From an uncultured Clostridia bacterium (GTDB lineage Bacteria > Bacillota > Clostridia > Saccharofermentanales > DTU023): 62,763 nucleotides of DNA. Where the stretch lies: positions 1 to 62,763 of the forward strand of contig CAKZWV010000060.1 of the NCBI GenBank assembly GCA_937922005.1, read 5' to 3'. Below the pieces are notes generated by a model. The model had not been told where the DNA came from and did no database searches. It worked only from the letters and a program-made list of their open reading frames with translations. A program made the position numbers and the translations under genes. Positions 1 through 8,382 of this stretch are shown here, one piece after another (the first letter of the stretch is position 1; each line of letters starts with the position of its first letter).

Positions 1-154
1 ATAGGGGGTAGGCCAGGGCCAGGACCGTAAAAGTCTGGGAATTAGCAAGTATCACGTGGAGAGTCGGCAGGGTGATGAGGGCGGTCAAAAGCAGGGCAAA
101 ACCCTGGTATAGTCTGGGATTTTTTAAAAATGGTCCCTCTTTGATATCAAACAA
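1..154 (-). CDS. Partial membrane protein, N-terminal part only
   Basis: An open frame on the minus strand runs off the left edge. The likely start is a TTG at 154, preceded by a GGAAGG ribosome binding site about 5 bases upstream. No ATG is available. The visible 51 or so residues have a short charged start (FDIKEG) and then a hydrophobic stretch (about residues 17-50) rich in Leu, Ala and Thr, consistent with a membrane segment. It starts 33 bases after the AlkD-like gene and is probably in its operon. No family can be named from so short a piece. Confidence 0.45.
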   Translation of the reverse strand, partial: MFDIKEGPFLKNPRLYQGFALLLTALITLPTLHVILANSQTFTVLALAYPL

Positions 155-186
155 ATATTCCTTCCTTTCCTTACCCGATCGCCCTT

Positions 187-1113
187 TTACAGGGTGATGT
201 TGTAGAGCTGCTCCTGGGTAGTGTAGTAATCATTATCTTCTGGGTCGTAGATAGGGAGGGTAGATGGGGCCGCTTCGGTTGTCCCAACTTGGGCGTTGGT
301 TCCGGCTTTGTCGCTCGATCTGGCATCAACCTCGTCGTCCGTCGTAGACTCGTCGTTAGCTCCCGCCTGCCCTTTTTCCAGACCATTTTCCCTGACTTCT
401 TCATTCTGGTTGAGACTAGGTTCTTTAACGTTATTAGCTTCTGCCCGAGCCCGGTCGACTTCCTTTTGGATCGTGGTGAAAAAGTCGGCAGGAAAATCTT
501 CAGCGTGGTCCTTGGCAAAGGCCTCCACCCAATTGGGATTGTAGGAAGCGTAGTCAATCAGGGCATAGGCGGTCGCAAAACGAGTAACGGGCGTATCCAG
601 GGCCATGCCCGCCTTAACGGCTTCAAGAAAAAAAGCCAAGTTATAATCACTCCGATAGCCAATCTGGTAGCTCAGGGTAGCAGCCACTTCCCACTCATTG
701 CGGGCGGTCACATGCTGCCAGATCTCCTCCACCTGATCAGGAAAACGCCGATTCATATAGCCAAGTAGCTTAAAAAGGATCTGGTTGGTATCCCACCAAG
801 GTCGGTAGGTAATCATTTCAAAAATCTGGGTAAAGGCATCCTCAGAAAGCCTTCTTTTAAAATATACCAAATAATCCAAGGCCGCATACTGAAATTCCCG
901 GTAGTTTTGAATCCAGCAGGTATGGACGTATTCCCAGTCGATCGGAAGCTCTACCTTCGCTTCGGTGACGTAAAAGGGGGCGCAGAGCTGGCGGCGCTCC
1001 GCTGGGGTGACCCCTAAAAATTCAAAACGGTAATTGATGGCCTCTCGCATGGCCCGCCCCCGCTCTTGGTTGCTGGCCCGAATCATTTCGGTACAAATAT
1101 TTTTAAAAATCAA
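187..1113 (-). CDS. AlkD-like DNA alkylation repair (HEAT-like) protein with acidic C-terminal tail
   Basis: The first 215 or so residues are helical and Trp/Tyr-rich, with motifs such as REFQYAALDYL and TYRPWWDTNQIL, as in AlkD-family glycosylases, which remove N3/N7-alkylated purines with a HEAT-repeat scaffold. Residues from about 216 to 308 form a Glu/Asp/Asn/Thr-rich tail that the roughly 220-residue family members lack. The start is TTG at 1113, chosen because a GGAGG site lies 8 bases upstream; the first internal ATG is 10 codons in and has no comparable site. The assignment rests on overall sequence character and not on an alignment. Confidence 0.75.
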   Translation of the reverse strand: MIFKNICTEMIRASNQERGRAMREAINYRFEFLGVTPAERRQLCAPFYVTEAKVELPIDWEYVHTCWIQNYREFQYAALDYLVYFKRRLSEDAFTQIFEMITYRPWWDTNQILFKLLGYMNRRFPDQVEEIWQHVTARNEWEVAATLSYQIGYRSDYNLAFFLEAVKAGMALDTPVTRFATAYALIDYASYNPNWVEAFAKDHAEDFPADFFTTIQKEVDRARAEANNVKEPSLNQNEEVRENGLEKGQAGANDESTTDDEVDARSSDKAGTNAQVGTTEAAPSTLPIYDPEDNDYYTTQEQLYNITL

Positions 1114-1427
1114 GACCTAAACCTCCATTTCTTTTTGTCTTATCTTAGACGAAGTAGAGGAAAATTTGTAGACAGCAGTTTAGGTCACACGGGGGGAAAT
1201 CTGTAAGGCAATAACTAGGGTCTGGAGGGAAAGCAGTAATTAGATTAAGATGAAAAACTTGCATGAAAAGAGTACATAGGTTATCATGTAAGCACCACAC
1301 CTTGCAAAAGCCAAGGCCTTTTTTTAACCTCGAAAAGCTCATTAATTGTGGATTATTGGGGGAAAAGGGGCGAGAGAAAATTTGCTAGGGTGATAATCCT
1401 TATTCGAAAATGAGAAGGAGAATAGAG

Positions 1428-2495
1428 ATGATTTCCATGAAAAACAAAAAGAACGCTGCTTTGCTGATTGCCTTTGGCATCTTGCTCAGCATGGGTTTGG
1501 GAGCTCTTTCCCTGCCCCCGATGACCCAGAGTCGTAGTCAAGTCTTAGCCGAGGAAGAAGCTTCCAAGACTGAGGAAGAAAGCAAGAAAGATAAAGCAAA
1601 AGAGACCGATAAGGCCAAAGAGACGGAGAAGGATAAGGAAACGGAGACCGTCAAAGAGACCGAGAAAGTTTCTGAAAAAGAGACAGAAAAGGCTAAAGAA
1701 ACAGAGAAAGACAAGGACAAAAATAAAGATAAAGACAAAGATAAGGACGCCAAAAAGGACAAAGAGGTTGATCCTAAGTTAGATCAAGAAAAAGAGGCTG
1801 AAAAGGCTGCCAAAGAATGGAAAAAAGATCCTTCTCTGTGGGCCACCAAGTCTTCTAAGAAAGATAAGACGATCACTGTGGCCGGGCAAGGTCAGGCCTT
1901 TACAGATCCAGATACCGTTTCTTTCAATGTCCGTGTCGAGACGACCAACCTCGACATTCTCAAGGCTCTGGCGGATAACACCGAATTTGCCAATGCCCTG
2001 GTCAAAAAGCTAAAAGACCTAGGCGTTGCCGATTCTGACATTCAGACGAGCAGAATGGATTTTTATATTGATTATGACTACAGCGGTGGGGAGCGGACCA
2101 TGAGAGGCTATAACGTGAGCCAGTCCTATGCCGTGACTCTTCGTAAAATCAGTGATTTTTCTACCATCGTGCCTGAAGTGATCAACGAGCATGTCATGAT
2201 TGATGGAGTTCAACTAAAAAAGGCCGATACTTCTGCTGAATATCAAAAGGCTGTTAGCCGGGCTTTGACCAATGCGGAGCAGGTCGCTGAGACTATTGCC
2301 AAACGCTTGGGCGTGAAGCTGGATCCTATCCCGAAGTTTGTCGATGAGAGCAATATGGGCTCTGATATTGGTTACTATGGCAGAGATTTTAAGATGGAGA
2401 ATATGGCCGGCGAAGGTGCCGGGGCACCCAGTCTGGAGACTGGGGCCATCACGGTTAGTGCTCAAGTCAAGGTTGTTTATCAGATCGTAGATTAG
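1428..2495 (+). CDS. Secreted SIMPL-domain (DUF541) protein with Lys/Glu repeat linker
   Basis: The start at ATG 1428 is chosen over ATG 1410 because AAGGAG lies 7 bases before it. Residues 1-41 form a signal peptide (hydrophobic core AALLIAFGILL, likely cut after QVLA). Residues 42 to about 125 are a highly charged KETEK/DKDK repeat spacer. The rest is a SIMPL/DUF541 domain, opening with the typical ITVAGQGQAFTDPD strand and containing the RGYNVSQSY motif. SIMPL proteins are periplasmic or extracytoplasmic and their biochemical role is poorly defined. The protein is probably exported and held off the surface by the spacer. Confidence 0.8.
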   Translation: MISMKNKKNAALLIAFGILLSMGLGALSLPPMTQSRSQVLAEEEASKTEEESKKDKAKETDKAKETEKDKETETVKETEKVSEKETEKAKETEKDKDKNKDKDKDKDAKKDKEVDPKLDQEKEAEKAAKEWKKDPSLWATKSSKKDKTITVAGQGQAFTDPDTVSFNVRVETTNLDILKALADNTEFANALVKKLKDLGVADSDIQTSRMDFYIDYDYSGGERTMRGYNVSQSYAVTLRKISDFSTIVPEVINEHVMIDGVQLKKADTSAEYQKAVSRALTNAEQVAETIAKRLGVKLDPIPKFVDESNMGSDIGYYGRDFKMENMAGEGAGAPSLETGAITVSAQVKVVYQIVD

Positions 2496-2575
2496 ATCGT
2501 AAATTAGTAACATGCTAGCAAGGTAAAAAGCTAGTAGGGTTGCAAGCTCATAAGGTAGAAGAATAGGATAGATTC

Positions 2576-3784
2576 ATGGCAGATAGAGACCAACAAGGAC
2601 GTAAAAAAGGGCCCCAAGAGGATGATATCCAGATGGACCTTTCTAGGGTAATGGAGATGTCCGGGGCGGAAAATCCTTATGCAAGGGACTCTCGGCCCCA
2701 GACTGGGGCTAGTTCCTTTGGCCAGGATACCTCATACGACCAGGATAGTGGTCACAGCCAGGTGGCGCAGCAGGACCGGTATGGCCGTTCTGTCTTAGGC
2801 CACAAAGCCGGGGAGGGGGATCCTTCTGTGGAAGACCTGGACCCATTGGCCAACCAGGGTATACGCCGGTGGAACGGGGTGATGGCCTTGATTCTTGTGG
2901 TTCTAGGGATCGTCTTGATTGGAACAGGCGTTTATATCGCCTTCTTTTATAAAAATCCAAACCAGATTGATCCGGCACCGGGGAAGATGCTGAAGGCTGA
3001 AAGTAGTCAAGAAGCCCCTGTTCCCGTGGAAGACGTGGTTCTTAAGTTGGAAGACCTGGATGGGGAACATTTCCTTCGGGTTGAAAATAAGAATGCGGAC
3101 TATGCCATCAAAGAAGTAACCCTGACCTACGAAGTTCCTGTCAACCAGGCAACGGCATCAGACCAGAGAGAAAATAAAGATCAGAAGGATGGGGAGGAGG
3201 CAGCTTCCCAGGCAACGAAAGCAGGGGCGCAGACCCAAGTAGGTCCGCAATACCGACTTTTGCAGATTCCTTGCCCCATTGCTCCCCAGGGGGCTTCGGG
3301 CCTCCTATGGATCGCCAATCCGGAAGTTCTGCAAAACATTGCCTTTTTACAGTATGCAGTACGTCAGGGAGAAAAGCAGTATCTCATTACCTACAATTCG
3401 GCCTATGGGACCTATACCCTGGCGGATCAAAGCAAAGAAAAGCACCTCGGAGAGGCCCCTATGGTTTCAATGGATGACCTAAAGCTTGTGATCCAAGTCA
3501 AGGACGATACCCGAGTCGTAATGGTTAAAAATGGGTCTCAAGCAGAAATCTCTGGTCTCCAGGTGACCTACGAAGGCCCTAACCGAGTCCTAGGATATTT
3601 TAATATCTTTAGTGATCGGATTGCTGCAGGAGAGACAAAGACCTACGACGACATTGCCCTTCCAGAAGGGGATGTTCAAGTGATTTCCGTGGTTTATATA
3701 GCAAATAATCAGACAGTCATCACCTATGATGCAGTGAATGACCAATATGAATTTAGTACTATGAAGGATGTGCCGGCCGCATAG
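2576..3784 (+). CDS. Single-pass membrane protein with two similar extracytoplasmic domains
   Basis: I do not recognise a named family. Residues 1-100 are a polar, Gln/Asp/Ser-rich cytoplasmic segment. Residues 101-124 are one clear membrane helix (ALILVVLGIVLIGTG). Outside are two domains that look like diverged copies: one begins VPVEDVVLKLEDLDG and ends YLITYNSAYGTYTL, the other begins VSMDDLKLVIQVKDD and ends VITYDAVNDQYEF. Each has a strand pattern of LRVENKNADYAIKEVTLTYE or MVKNGSQAEISGLQVTYEG type. It follows the SIMPL gene by 80 bases on the same strand, so the two may form an envelope-related unit. Confidence 0.7.
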   Translation: MADRDQQGRKKGPQEDDIQMDLSRVMEMSGAENPYARDSRPQTGASSFGQDTSYDQDSGHSQVAQQDRYGRSVLGHKAGEGDPSVEDLDPLANQGIRRWNGVMALILVVLGIVLIGTGVYIAFFYKNPNQIDPAPGKMLKAESSQEAPVPVEDVVLKLEDLDGEHFLRVENKNADYAIKEVTLTYEVPVNQATASDQRENKDQKDGEEAASQATKAGAQTQVGPQYRLLQIPCPIAPQGASGLLWIANPEVLQNIAFLQYAVRQGEKQYLITYNSAYGTYTLADQSKEKHLGEAPMVSMDDLKLVIQVKDDTRVVMVKNGSQAEISGLQVTYEGPNRVLGYFNIFSDRIAAGETKTYDDIALPEGDVQVISVVYIANNQTVITYDAVNDQYEFSTMKDVPAA

Positions 3785-3827
3785 GCGGGCTCCGTTAGGA
3801 AATATACGCAGGATACGTAAGTATTCA

Positions 3828-3838
3828 GGGAGTATTTG
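3828..3838 (+). repeat. Dispersed motif GGGAGTATTTG, intergenic copy
   Basis: An exact copy of the 11-mer that recurs throughout the window. It lies between the membrane-protein gene ending at 3784 and the SPFH gene, directly before a 9-bp-stem inverted repeat (3841-3877). Other exact copies on the plus strand: 6391, 9544, 10509, 30753, 31644, 38666, 45073, 53973. Exact copies on the minus strand: 30648, 38618, 48731, 60302. Confidence 0.85.
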
Positions 3839-3840
3839 TT

Positions 3841-3877
3841 AAAGATCGCAAGTTTCAAGGTGGAATGAGCGATCTTT
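3841..3877 (+). terminator. Inverted repeat, possible terminator
   Basis: The arms AAAGATCGC (3841-3849) and GCGATCTTT (3869-3877) pair perfectly over 9 bp with a 19-base loop. Only a weak T-rich tail follows. The position after the gene ending at 3784 fits a terminator, but the long loop and poor U-tract leave an operator possible. Confidence 0.45.
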
Positions 3878-3943
3878 GATTATAGGGGTCTAAGTTTAGG
3901 CCTGGACTCTGGGCCTCCCATAGCAAGAAAGAAGGATGATAGG

Positions 3944-5314
3944 ATGGGACTCGTAAAGGCTTTGGCCGGTGCTGTTTCTGGCAGTTTAGCGGATCAGTGG
4001 TTAGAGGTTATAGAACCGGATGATATGAACGAAGGGGTTGTTTTTACCTCGGGGGTTATGGTCCGGAAAAATGACAAACGTAGTAGTAATCGGAAGGGAA
4101 CCGTGGATGTTATTTCTAACGGTTCTGCGGTCCATGTGTATGAAAATCAGTGCCTGCTCTTAGTAGAGAATGGGGCTATCGTTGACGTGGCAGCTGAGCC
4201 GGGCGTTTATACGGTCAATAATAGTTCGGAACCGTCGGTGTTCTCGGGGCCCTTCGGGGATGCCTTGAAGGCGTCTTTCAATCGTTTTAAGTATGGCGGG
4301 GGGACGCCCAATAAGCAGCTAGCTTTCTTTGTGAACCTGCAAGAGATCAAGGGGATCAAATTTGGTACTCGGAATCCCCTCCAGTATTTCGATGAGTTTT
4401 ATAATGCGGAGCTCTTCCTCCGGGCCTTTGGAACTTACTCGATTCGTGTCAAGGATCCGATCCTCTTTTATAAGGAAGTGATTCCCAAGAGTGCGCAGAC
4501 GCTCCACATGGATGACCTCAATGAGCAGTATCTCAACGAGTTCCTGACGGCCTTGCAGACTTCAATCAGCCAGATGTCGGTCGACAACTTCCGGATTTCG
4601 CATATTCCATCGAAATCCTTAGAATTATCCAAGTATATGGCCGATGCCTTGGATGAGGATTGGCTAAAAAATAGGGGCTTTGAGGTGGCCGCCGTTGCTA
4701 TTGCTAGCATTAGCTATGATGATGAGTCGAAAGAACTCATTAATATGCGCAATAAAGGGGCCATGCTCCAAGATCCTTCGATACGAGAGGGTTTTGTCCA
4801 AGGATCTGTGGCTCGCGGCCTTGAAAATGCCGGTTCCAATCCCAATGGGGCCGGACAAGCCTTTATTGGCATGGGCCTTGGGATGGGGGCTGGTGGCAAC
4901 TTTATGCAAGCGGCTTCTTCTAGTAACCAAGCTCAGATGCAGCAGGGCTATGGCCAGCAAGGCTATCCCGGCCAGTATCCTCCTCCAGGCTATGCTCCGT
5001 ATCCGTATCCTTACCCCTATCCGCCTCAAGGAGGGTATCCGCCTCAGGGTGGTTATCCCCCTCAAGGTGGCCAAGGCTACCCGCCCCAAGGAGGCCAGGG
5101 TTATCCCCCTCAAGGTGGCCAAGGCTACCCGCCCCAAGGAGGCCAGGGCTATCCACCCCAAGGCGGCCAAGGCTATCCTCCCCAGGGTAGCTATCCTCAG
5201 CAGGGTGGCTATCCTCAGCAAGGAGGCTATCCACCTCAAGGCGGCTACCCTCCCCAAGATGGCTCCGCTCCTAATCCTTCCCAAGGTCAAGCTCCTGAGG
5301 ATCAGGGCAATTAG
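3944..5314 (+). CDS. SPFH-domain protein with C-terminal Pro/Gln/Gly/Tyr repeat tail
   Basis: About residues 1-275 match the cytosolic SPFH/band-7-like family seen in many Bacillota (YdjI type): the start MGLVKALAGAVSGSLADQW, then EVIEPDDMNEG, the FGTRNPLQYFDEFY segment, and the helical end ISYDDESKELINMRNK. SPFH proteins assemble membrane-associated scaffolds; the partner and function here are unknown. From about residue 325 to the end is a tail of tandem YPPQGG/QGYPPQGG units, a low-complexity glue-like segment resembling phase-separating or surface-adhesive tails. There is no signal peptide, so it is probably cytoplasmic and membrane-associated. A hairpin terminator follows at 5356. Confidence 0.8.
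   Translation: MGLVKALAGAVSGSLADQWLEVIEPDDMNEGVVFTSGVMVRKNDKRSSNRKGTVDVISNGSAVHVYENQCLLLVENGAIVDVAAEPGVYTVNNSSEPSVFSGPFGDALKASFNRFKYGGGTPNKQLAFFVNLQEIKGIKFGTRNPLQYFDEFYNAELFLRAFGTYSIRVKDPILFYKEVIPKSAQTLHMDDLNEQYLNEFLTALQTSISQMSVDNFRISHIPSKSLELSKYMADALDEDWLKNRGFEVAAVAIASISYDDESKELINMRNKGAMLQDPSIREGFVQGSVARGLENAGSNPNGAGQAFIGMGLGMGAGGNFMQAASSSNQAQMQQGYGQQGYPGQYPPPGYAPYPYPYPYPPQGGYPPQGGYPPQGGQGYPPQGGQGYPPQGGQGYPPQGGQGYPPQGGQGYPPQGSYPQQGGYPQQGGYPPQGGYPPQDGSAPNPSQGQAPEDQGN
5024..5260 (+). repeat. Tandem coding repeats (YPPQGGQG units)
   Basis: In-frame near-identical units encode PPQGGY and QGYPPQGG in the tail of the SPFH protein. In the middle, a unit pair of about 48 bp recurs almost exactly. 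Unit number is likely to vary between strains by slippage. Open frames on the opposite strand here are artefacts of the repeat. Confidence 0.8.
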
Positions 5315-5355
5315 GAATAGGGCTAGGGCATTATCGCAGGCTTGTTAAGCCTGGT

Positions 5356-5390
5356 ATCCCGTCCGGGTATTCTCTCCTGGGCGGGATTTT
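5356..5390 (+). terminator. Rho-independent terminator after the SPFH gene
   Basis: ATCCCGTCC (5356-5364) pairs with GGGCGGGAT (5379-5387), with one G-T pair, followed by TTTTAT. It lies 42 bases after the SPFH stop codon. Confidence 0.75.
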
Positions 5391-5625
5391 ATCTGTATAA
5401 GGAAGCAGGCTTGTTAAGTCATAAATGCCCGAATGTGGGGGGACCGACCTCCTCGAGTAGCGGGAGCCACTTCTAGGCCTGACTGATAGTTGGCGCAAAA
5501 GCCTGAGATGACGGGATTTGGCTTGCTATTTGCCCTTATTTTTAGTACTCTGTAAGAGGCCCTTCGTGGAGTTTTTGCTCACGGGGGCTTCTTTCGCATG
5601 GAATATTTGAAGAAGGAGAAGGTGA
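5391..5625. other. Gene-less stretch before the papain-fold gene
   Basis: No credible reading frame is seen. A CTGAGA string at 5511 recalls the TPP element, but the rest of that riboswitch is absent. A GGAATATTTG variant of the dispersed motif lies at 5600-5609, just before the ribosome binding site of the next gene. The stretch has some local complementarity but no structure I can assign. Confidence 0.4.
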
Positions 5626-6336
5626 ATGCAAGACTCCAATCTTTATTTGGTCTTTACGGCGACACAATTGATGACGGGCCATGTTATTCGCTTCTGCAGT
5701 GGTGAAAAGTATAGTCATGTGTCGGTCAGCTTGAATGCTGACCTATTTCCGGTTTTTTCATATGCCCGACTTTACTATTCTCCGGCTTTTTATGGGGGCT
5801 TTACGGAAGAGTCGATGTACCGCTATACCAGGGAGACCCCCCTCAAGGTCTGCTCCTTGCCTATTCCTGCGGGGGCGGCGGAGAAAATCCAGGAAGAATT
5901 TACCTGGCGACTGGAAAATCCGGGTGCCTATAATTTTGCATCTCTGCTGACCTATCCCTTTCATATGCAGGCCCAGCATGATGATTCTTTTACCTGCACG
6001 GAATTTGCCTATCATCTTTTGAAAACCTATGCGCCTGATTTAGATCTTAAGGATCCGCCCTTGGTCAAGGGGAAGCAGCGGGGGGCAGTGAGCCTCCAAC
6101 AGATGCAAGCCTTGGCCGACCCCTACCTGGTCTATGAGGGTACGGTGGGGGACTTTCTCGACCGCCGGGATGATCAGGTGGAGCAGGAGCGTTTAGAAGC
6201 ATGGGCCCGGGACCACTATTTGACCAAGATCACTTGGGGGGAGAAGTGGCAGAGGTGGAAAAAGACGGGAGGGATGATCTGGTCGGAGATGACCTACTTA
6301 ATGCAGTGGATGCGAGAAGGCCCCCAGGCCAGGTAA
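5626..6336 (+). CDS. Permuted papain-fold (YiiX/NlpC-P60-like) putative cysteine hydrolase
   Basis: The pattern fits the circularly permuted NlpC/P60 (YiiX/DUF830) fold: an N-terminal strand with a His-containing segment (GEKYSHVSVSL, about residues 26-36), and later a Cys in FTCTEFAYHLL (about residues 124-134) at the start of a helix. The predicted catalytic pair is this Cys and the upstream His. There is no signal peptide, so it would act in the cytoplasm on an unknown amide or thioester. AAGGAG lies before the ATG. The exact family is not certain. Confidence 0.6.
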   Translation: MQDSNLYLVFTATQLMTGHVIRFCSGEKYSHVSVSLNADLFPVFSYARLYYSPAFYGGFTEESMYRYTRETPLKVCSLPIPAGAAEKIQEEFTWRLENPGAYNFASLLTYPFHMQAQHDDSFTCTEFAYHLLKTYAPDLDLKDPPLVKGKQRGAVSLQQMQALADPYLVYEGTVGDFLDRRDDQVEQERLEAWARDHYLTKITWGEKWQRWKKTGGMIWSEMTYLMQWMREGPQAR

Positions 6337-6390
6337 GCTCTGCTCGAAGGGAGCGAAGAGGGCGTATTTGTTCCCGAATGATGCTGATGC

Positions 6391-6402
6391 GGGAGTATTT
6401 GC
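6391..6402 (+). repeat. Dispersed motif GGGAGTATTTGC, intergenic copy
   Basis: An exact motif copy between the papain-fold gene and metG. A second near-match, GGGCGTATTTG, starts at 6360, about 31 bases upstream in the same orientation. Confidence 0.85.
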
Positions 6403-6423
6403 AACTTATTTCAAGGAGTTTTT

Positions 6424-6462
6424 CTCGTGAATTTTTTCGTGGGAAATTGTTCGTGGAAATTT
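6424..6462. repeat. Imperfect AT-rich tandem repeat upstream of metG
   Basis: Three degenerate units of about 13-14 bases of the form TTCGTGGAAATTTT run through 6424-6462, followed by more T-rich sequence up to the metG ribosome binding site (AAGGAG near 6507). No T-box or SAM riboswitch core is seen here. The tract may be promoter upstream DNA or a slipped repeat. Confidence 0.4.
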
Positions 6463-6519
6463 TTTAGTAATTTTTTTAGTGATACCTTTAGTATTTTTTC
6501 GTAGTAAGGAGATAGAAGA

Positions 6520-8382
6520 ATGAAGATCGACGATCAAAAAGGTCAAAAGAAGTCGTTTTATGTGACGACCCCTATTTATTATACTTCTGCCAAATTGGGT
6601 ATTGGCAACGCTTACACCACGCTTTTGGCGGATGTCTTTGCTAGGTGGCACCGGCTTATGGGGGAGGATGTCTTTTTCCTCACTGGTACCGACGAGCACG
6701 GGAAGAAGATCCAACAAAAGGCGGAAGAAATGGGAATGGAACCGAAGGCCTACGTGGATGGACAGATTGCCCCAATCAAGGACCTGTGGAAGCTTTTTTC
6801 TATCTCCTACGATCATTTTATCCGCACGACGGACCCGGAGCATGTCGAAGTAGTCAAAACGGTCTTTCAAAAGCTCTATGATCAAGGGGACATTTATCTG
6901 GGCAAGTATGAGGGCCTTTATTGCATTCCCTGCGAGACCTGGTTTACGGGGACAGAGGCTCCTGACGGGATATGTCCGGATTGTGGGCGGCCTCTGACAG
7001 AAATGAATGAGGAATGCTATTTCTTCCGCCTCTCTAAATATGCCGACCGCCTGATCGCTTATCTAGATGAGCATCCGGATTTTATCCTTCCAGCCTTCCG
7101 GGCCAATGAGTTAAAGAGAAATTTCCTGGAAAAAGGCCTCCAGGACCTGGCCATTTCCCGGTCCACTTTTGATTGGGGCATTCCCTTGCCCTTTGACGAA
7201 AAACACGTGGCATACGTCTGGGTCGATGCTCTGAGCAACTATCTGACGGCCATTGGCTACCGGGCCGATGGGAAGGCAGATCCCGAGGCCCAGGCTCAAT
7301 TCGAGAAATATTGGCCAGCCGACCTCCAACTAGTGGGGAAAGATATTATTCGCTTCCACGGGATTATTTGGCCCATTTTATTGATGGCTTTAGATTTGCC
7401 CATGCCCAAGCACCTCTTTGCCCATGGCTGGCTCTTAAATCGGGGGCGGAAAATGAGTAAATCCAAAGGGAATACCATGGATCCAACTTTACTGAGCCAA
7501 ATAGTCCCGATCGACGGGATCCGCTATTATGTCCTCAGTGCGATGAATGATGGCGATGATGGGGACTACGACACGGATGAGCTCTTGGATCGGTCGAATT
7601 CTTTCTTAGCCAATGATGTAGGGAACCTCCTCAGTCGGACGGTAGCTATGATCCGGCAGAATTTCCCCGAGGGCTTTTCTGCGAAGACACTCGACGAGTT
7701 CCATAACCTGGTGGCCGCGATGCCCGAGGATTTCTTGGCTAGCGGCCTAGATGTCCAGGTGGATGATGCTCTGGCGGAGGCTGATCCTGCGGTCCGGAAG
7801 GAAAATCGAGACCGCTTGATTTGGAATCTTTGTGCACGGATGCGGGCGGGCCAGGAGGCCATGCACAAGGCCATGGAGGCTTTCCATGTAGTGAAGTCTT
7901 TGGATGCCCTGGCGGCTTGGACGGGGGCAGCCAACCTCTTTATTGACCAGACGAAACCTTGGGCTCTAGCCAAGTCGGAAGATCCGGCAGACCGAGATTT
8001 CTTGGCCCTGGGTCTTTTAGCCCTCACCGAGACCATGTATCAGCTGGCCGTCTATATGGAGCCCTTTGTGCCGGGTCTGGCTTTGGCTTATCTCAAGGGC
8101 CTTGGGATGGAAGTGCCGGAGGGGCAGGCCTTCTATGAGAACTTTAGTTTTGCTAGCTGCAAGTCTTTGGACCACATCCAGGCCGATCGACCCTTTGAAG
8201 AGGTGGCGGCCCTCTATCCTCGCCTGAAGAAGGCGGAGACCCTCAAGGCTATTGAAGATCTAATTCAGAAGGCGGCCAAGGAGGAAGCGGCGAAGGAGAA
8301 GGCAGCAGCAAAGGATAAGGCAGCGAAAGAAAAGGCAGCAGCCAAGGATTCTGCGCCTGCCAAGGAGGGCAAGGATGAGTAA
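6520..8382 (+). CDS. metG: Methionyl-tRNA synthetase
   Basis: Charges tRNA-Met with methionine (ATP-dependent, cytoplasm). Visible features: YVTTPIYYTS at the start of the Rossmann fold, zinc-knob cysteines C135xxC138 and C152xxC155, TGTDEHGKK, the DWGIPLPFD and HVAYVWVDALSNYL active-site region, and the KMSKS loop (RKMSKSKGN near residue 310). The HIGH signature reads GIGN (residues 27-30), so both histidine positions are changed. From about residue 575 the C-terminus is a Lys/Ala/Glu low-complexity tail in place of the Trbp111-like tRNA-binding domain many bacterial MetRS carry. The gene overlaps tatD by 8 bases, as in many Bacillota. Confidence 0.95.
   Translation: MKIDDQKGQKKSFYVTTPIYYTSAKLGIGNAYTTLLADVFARWHRLMGEDVFFLTGTDEHGKKIQQKAEEMGMEPKAYVDGQIAPIKDLWKLFSISYDHFIRTTDPEHVEVVKTVFQKLYDQGDIYLGKYEGLYCIPCETWFTGTEAPDGICPDCGRPLTEMNEECYFFRLSKYADRLIAYLDEHPDFILPAFRANELKRNFLEKGLQDLAISRSTFDWGIPLPFDEKHVAYVWVDALSNYLTAIGYRADGKADPEAQAQFEKYWPADLQLVGKDIIRFHGIIWPILLMALDLPMPKHLFAHGWLLNRGRKMSKSKGNTMDPTLLSQIVPIDGIRYYVLSAMNDGDDGDYDTDELLDRSNSFLANDVGNLLSRTVAMIRQNFPEGFSAKTLDEFHNLVAAMPEDFLASGLDVQVDDALAEADPAVRKENRDRLIWNLCARMRAGQEAMHKAMEAFHVVKSLDALAAWTGAANLFIDQTKPWALAKSEDPADRDFLALGLLALTETMYQLAVYMEPFVPGLALAYLKGLGMEVPEGQAFYENFSFASCKSLDHIQADRPFEEVAALYPRLKKAETLKAIEDLIQKAAKEEAAKEKAAAKDKAAKEKAAAKDSAPAKEGKDE

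Noticed and set aside
4664..5290. Long open frames antisense to the SPFH tail
   Set aside because: They arise from the GC-rich tandem PPQGG repeat on the other strand; no ribosome binding site and highly repetitive products.
5505..5560. TPP riboswitch (CTGAGA string)
   Set aside because: The second half (CCTGATCTGG and AATGCCAGCG type elements) is missing and the next gene is unrelated to thiamine.
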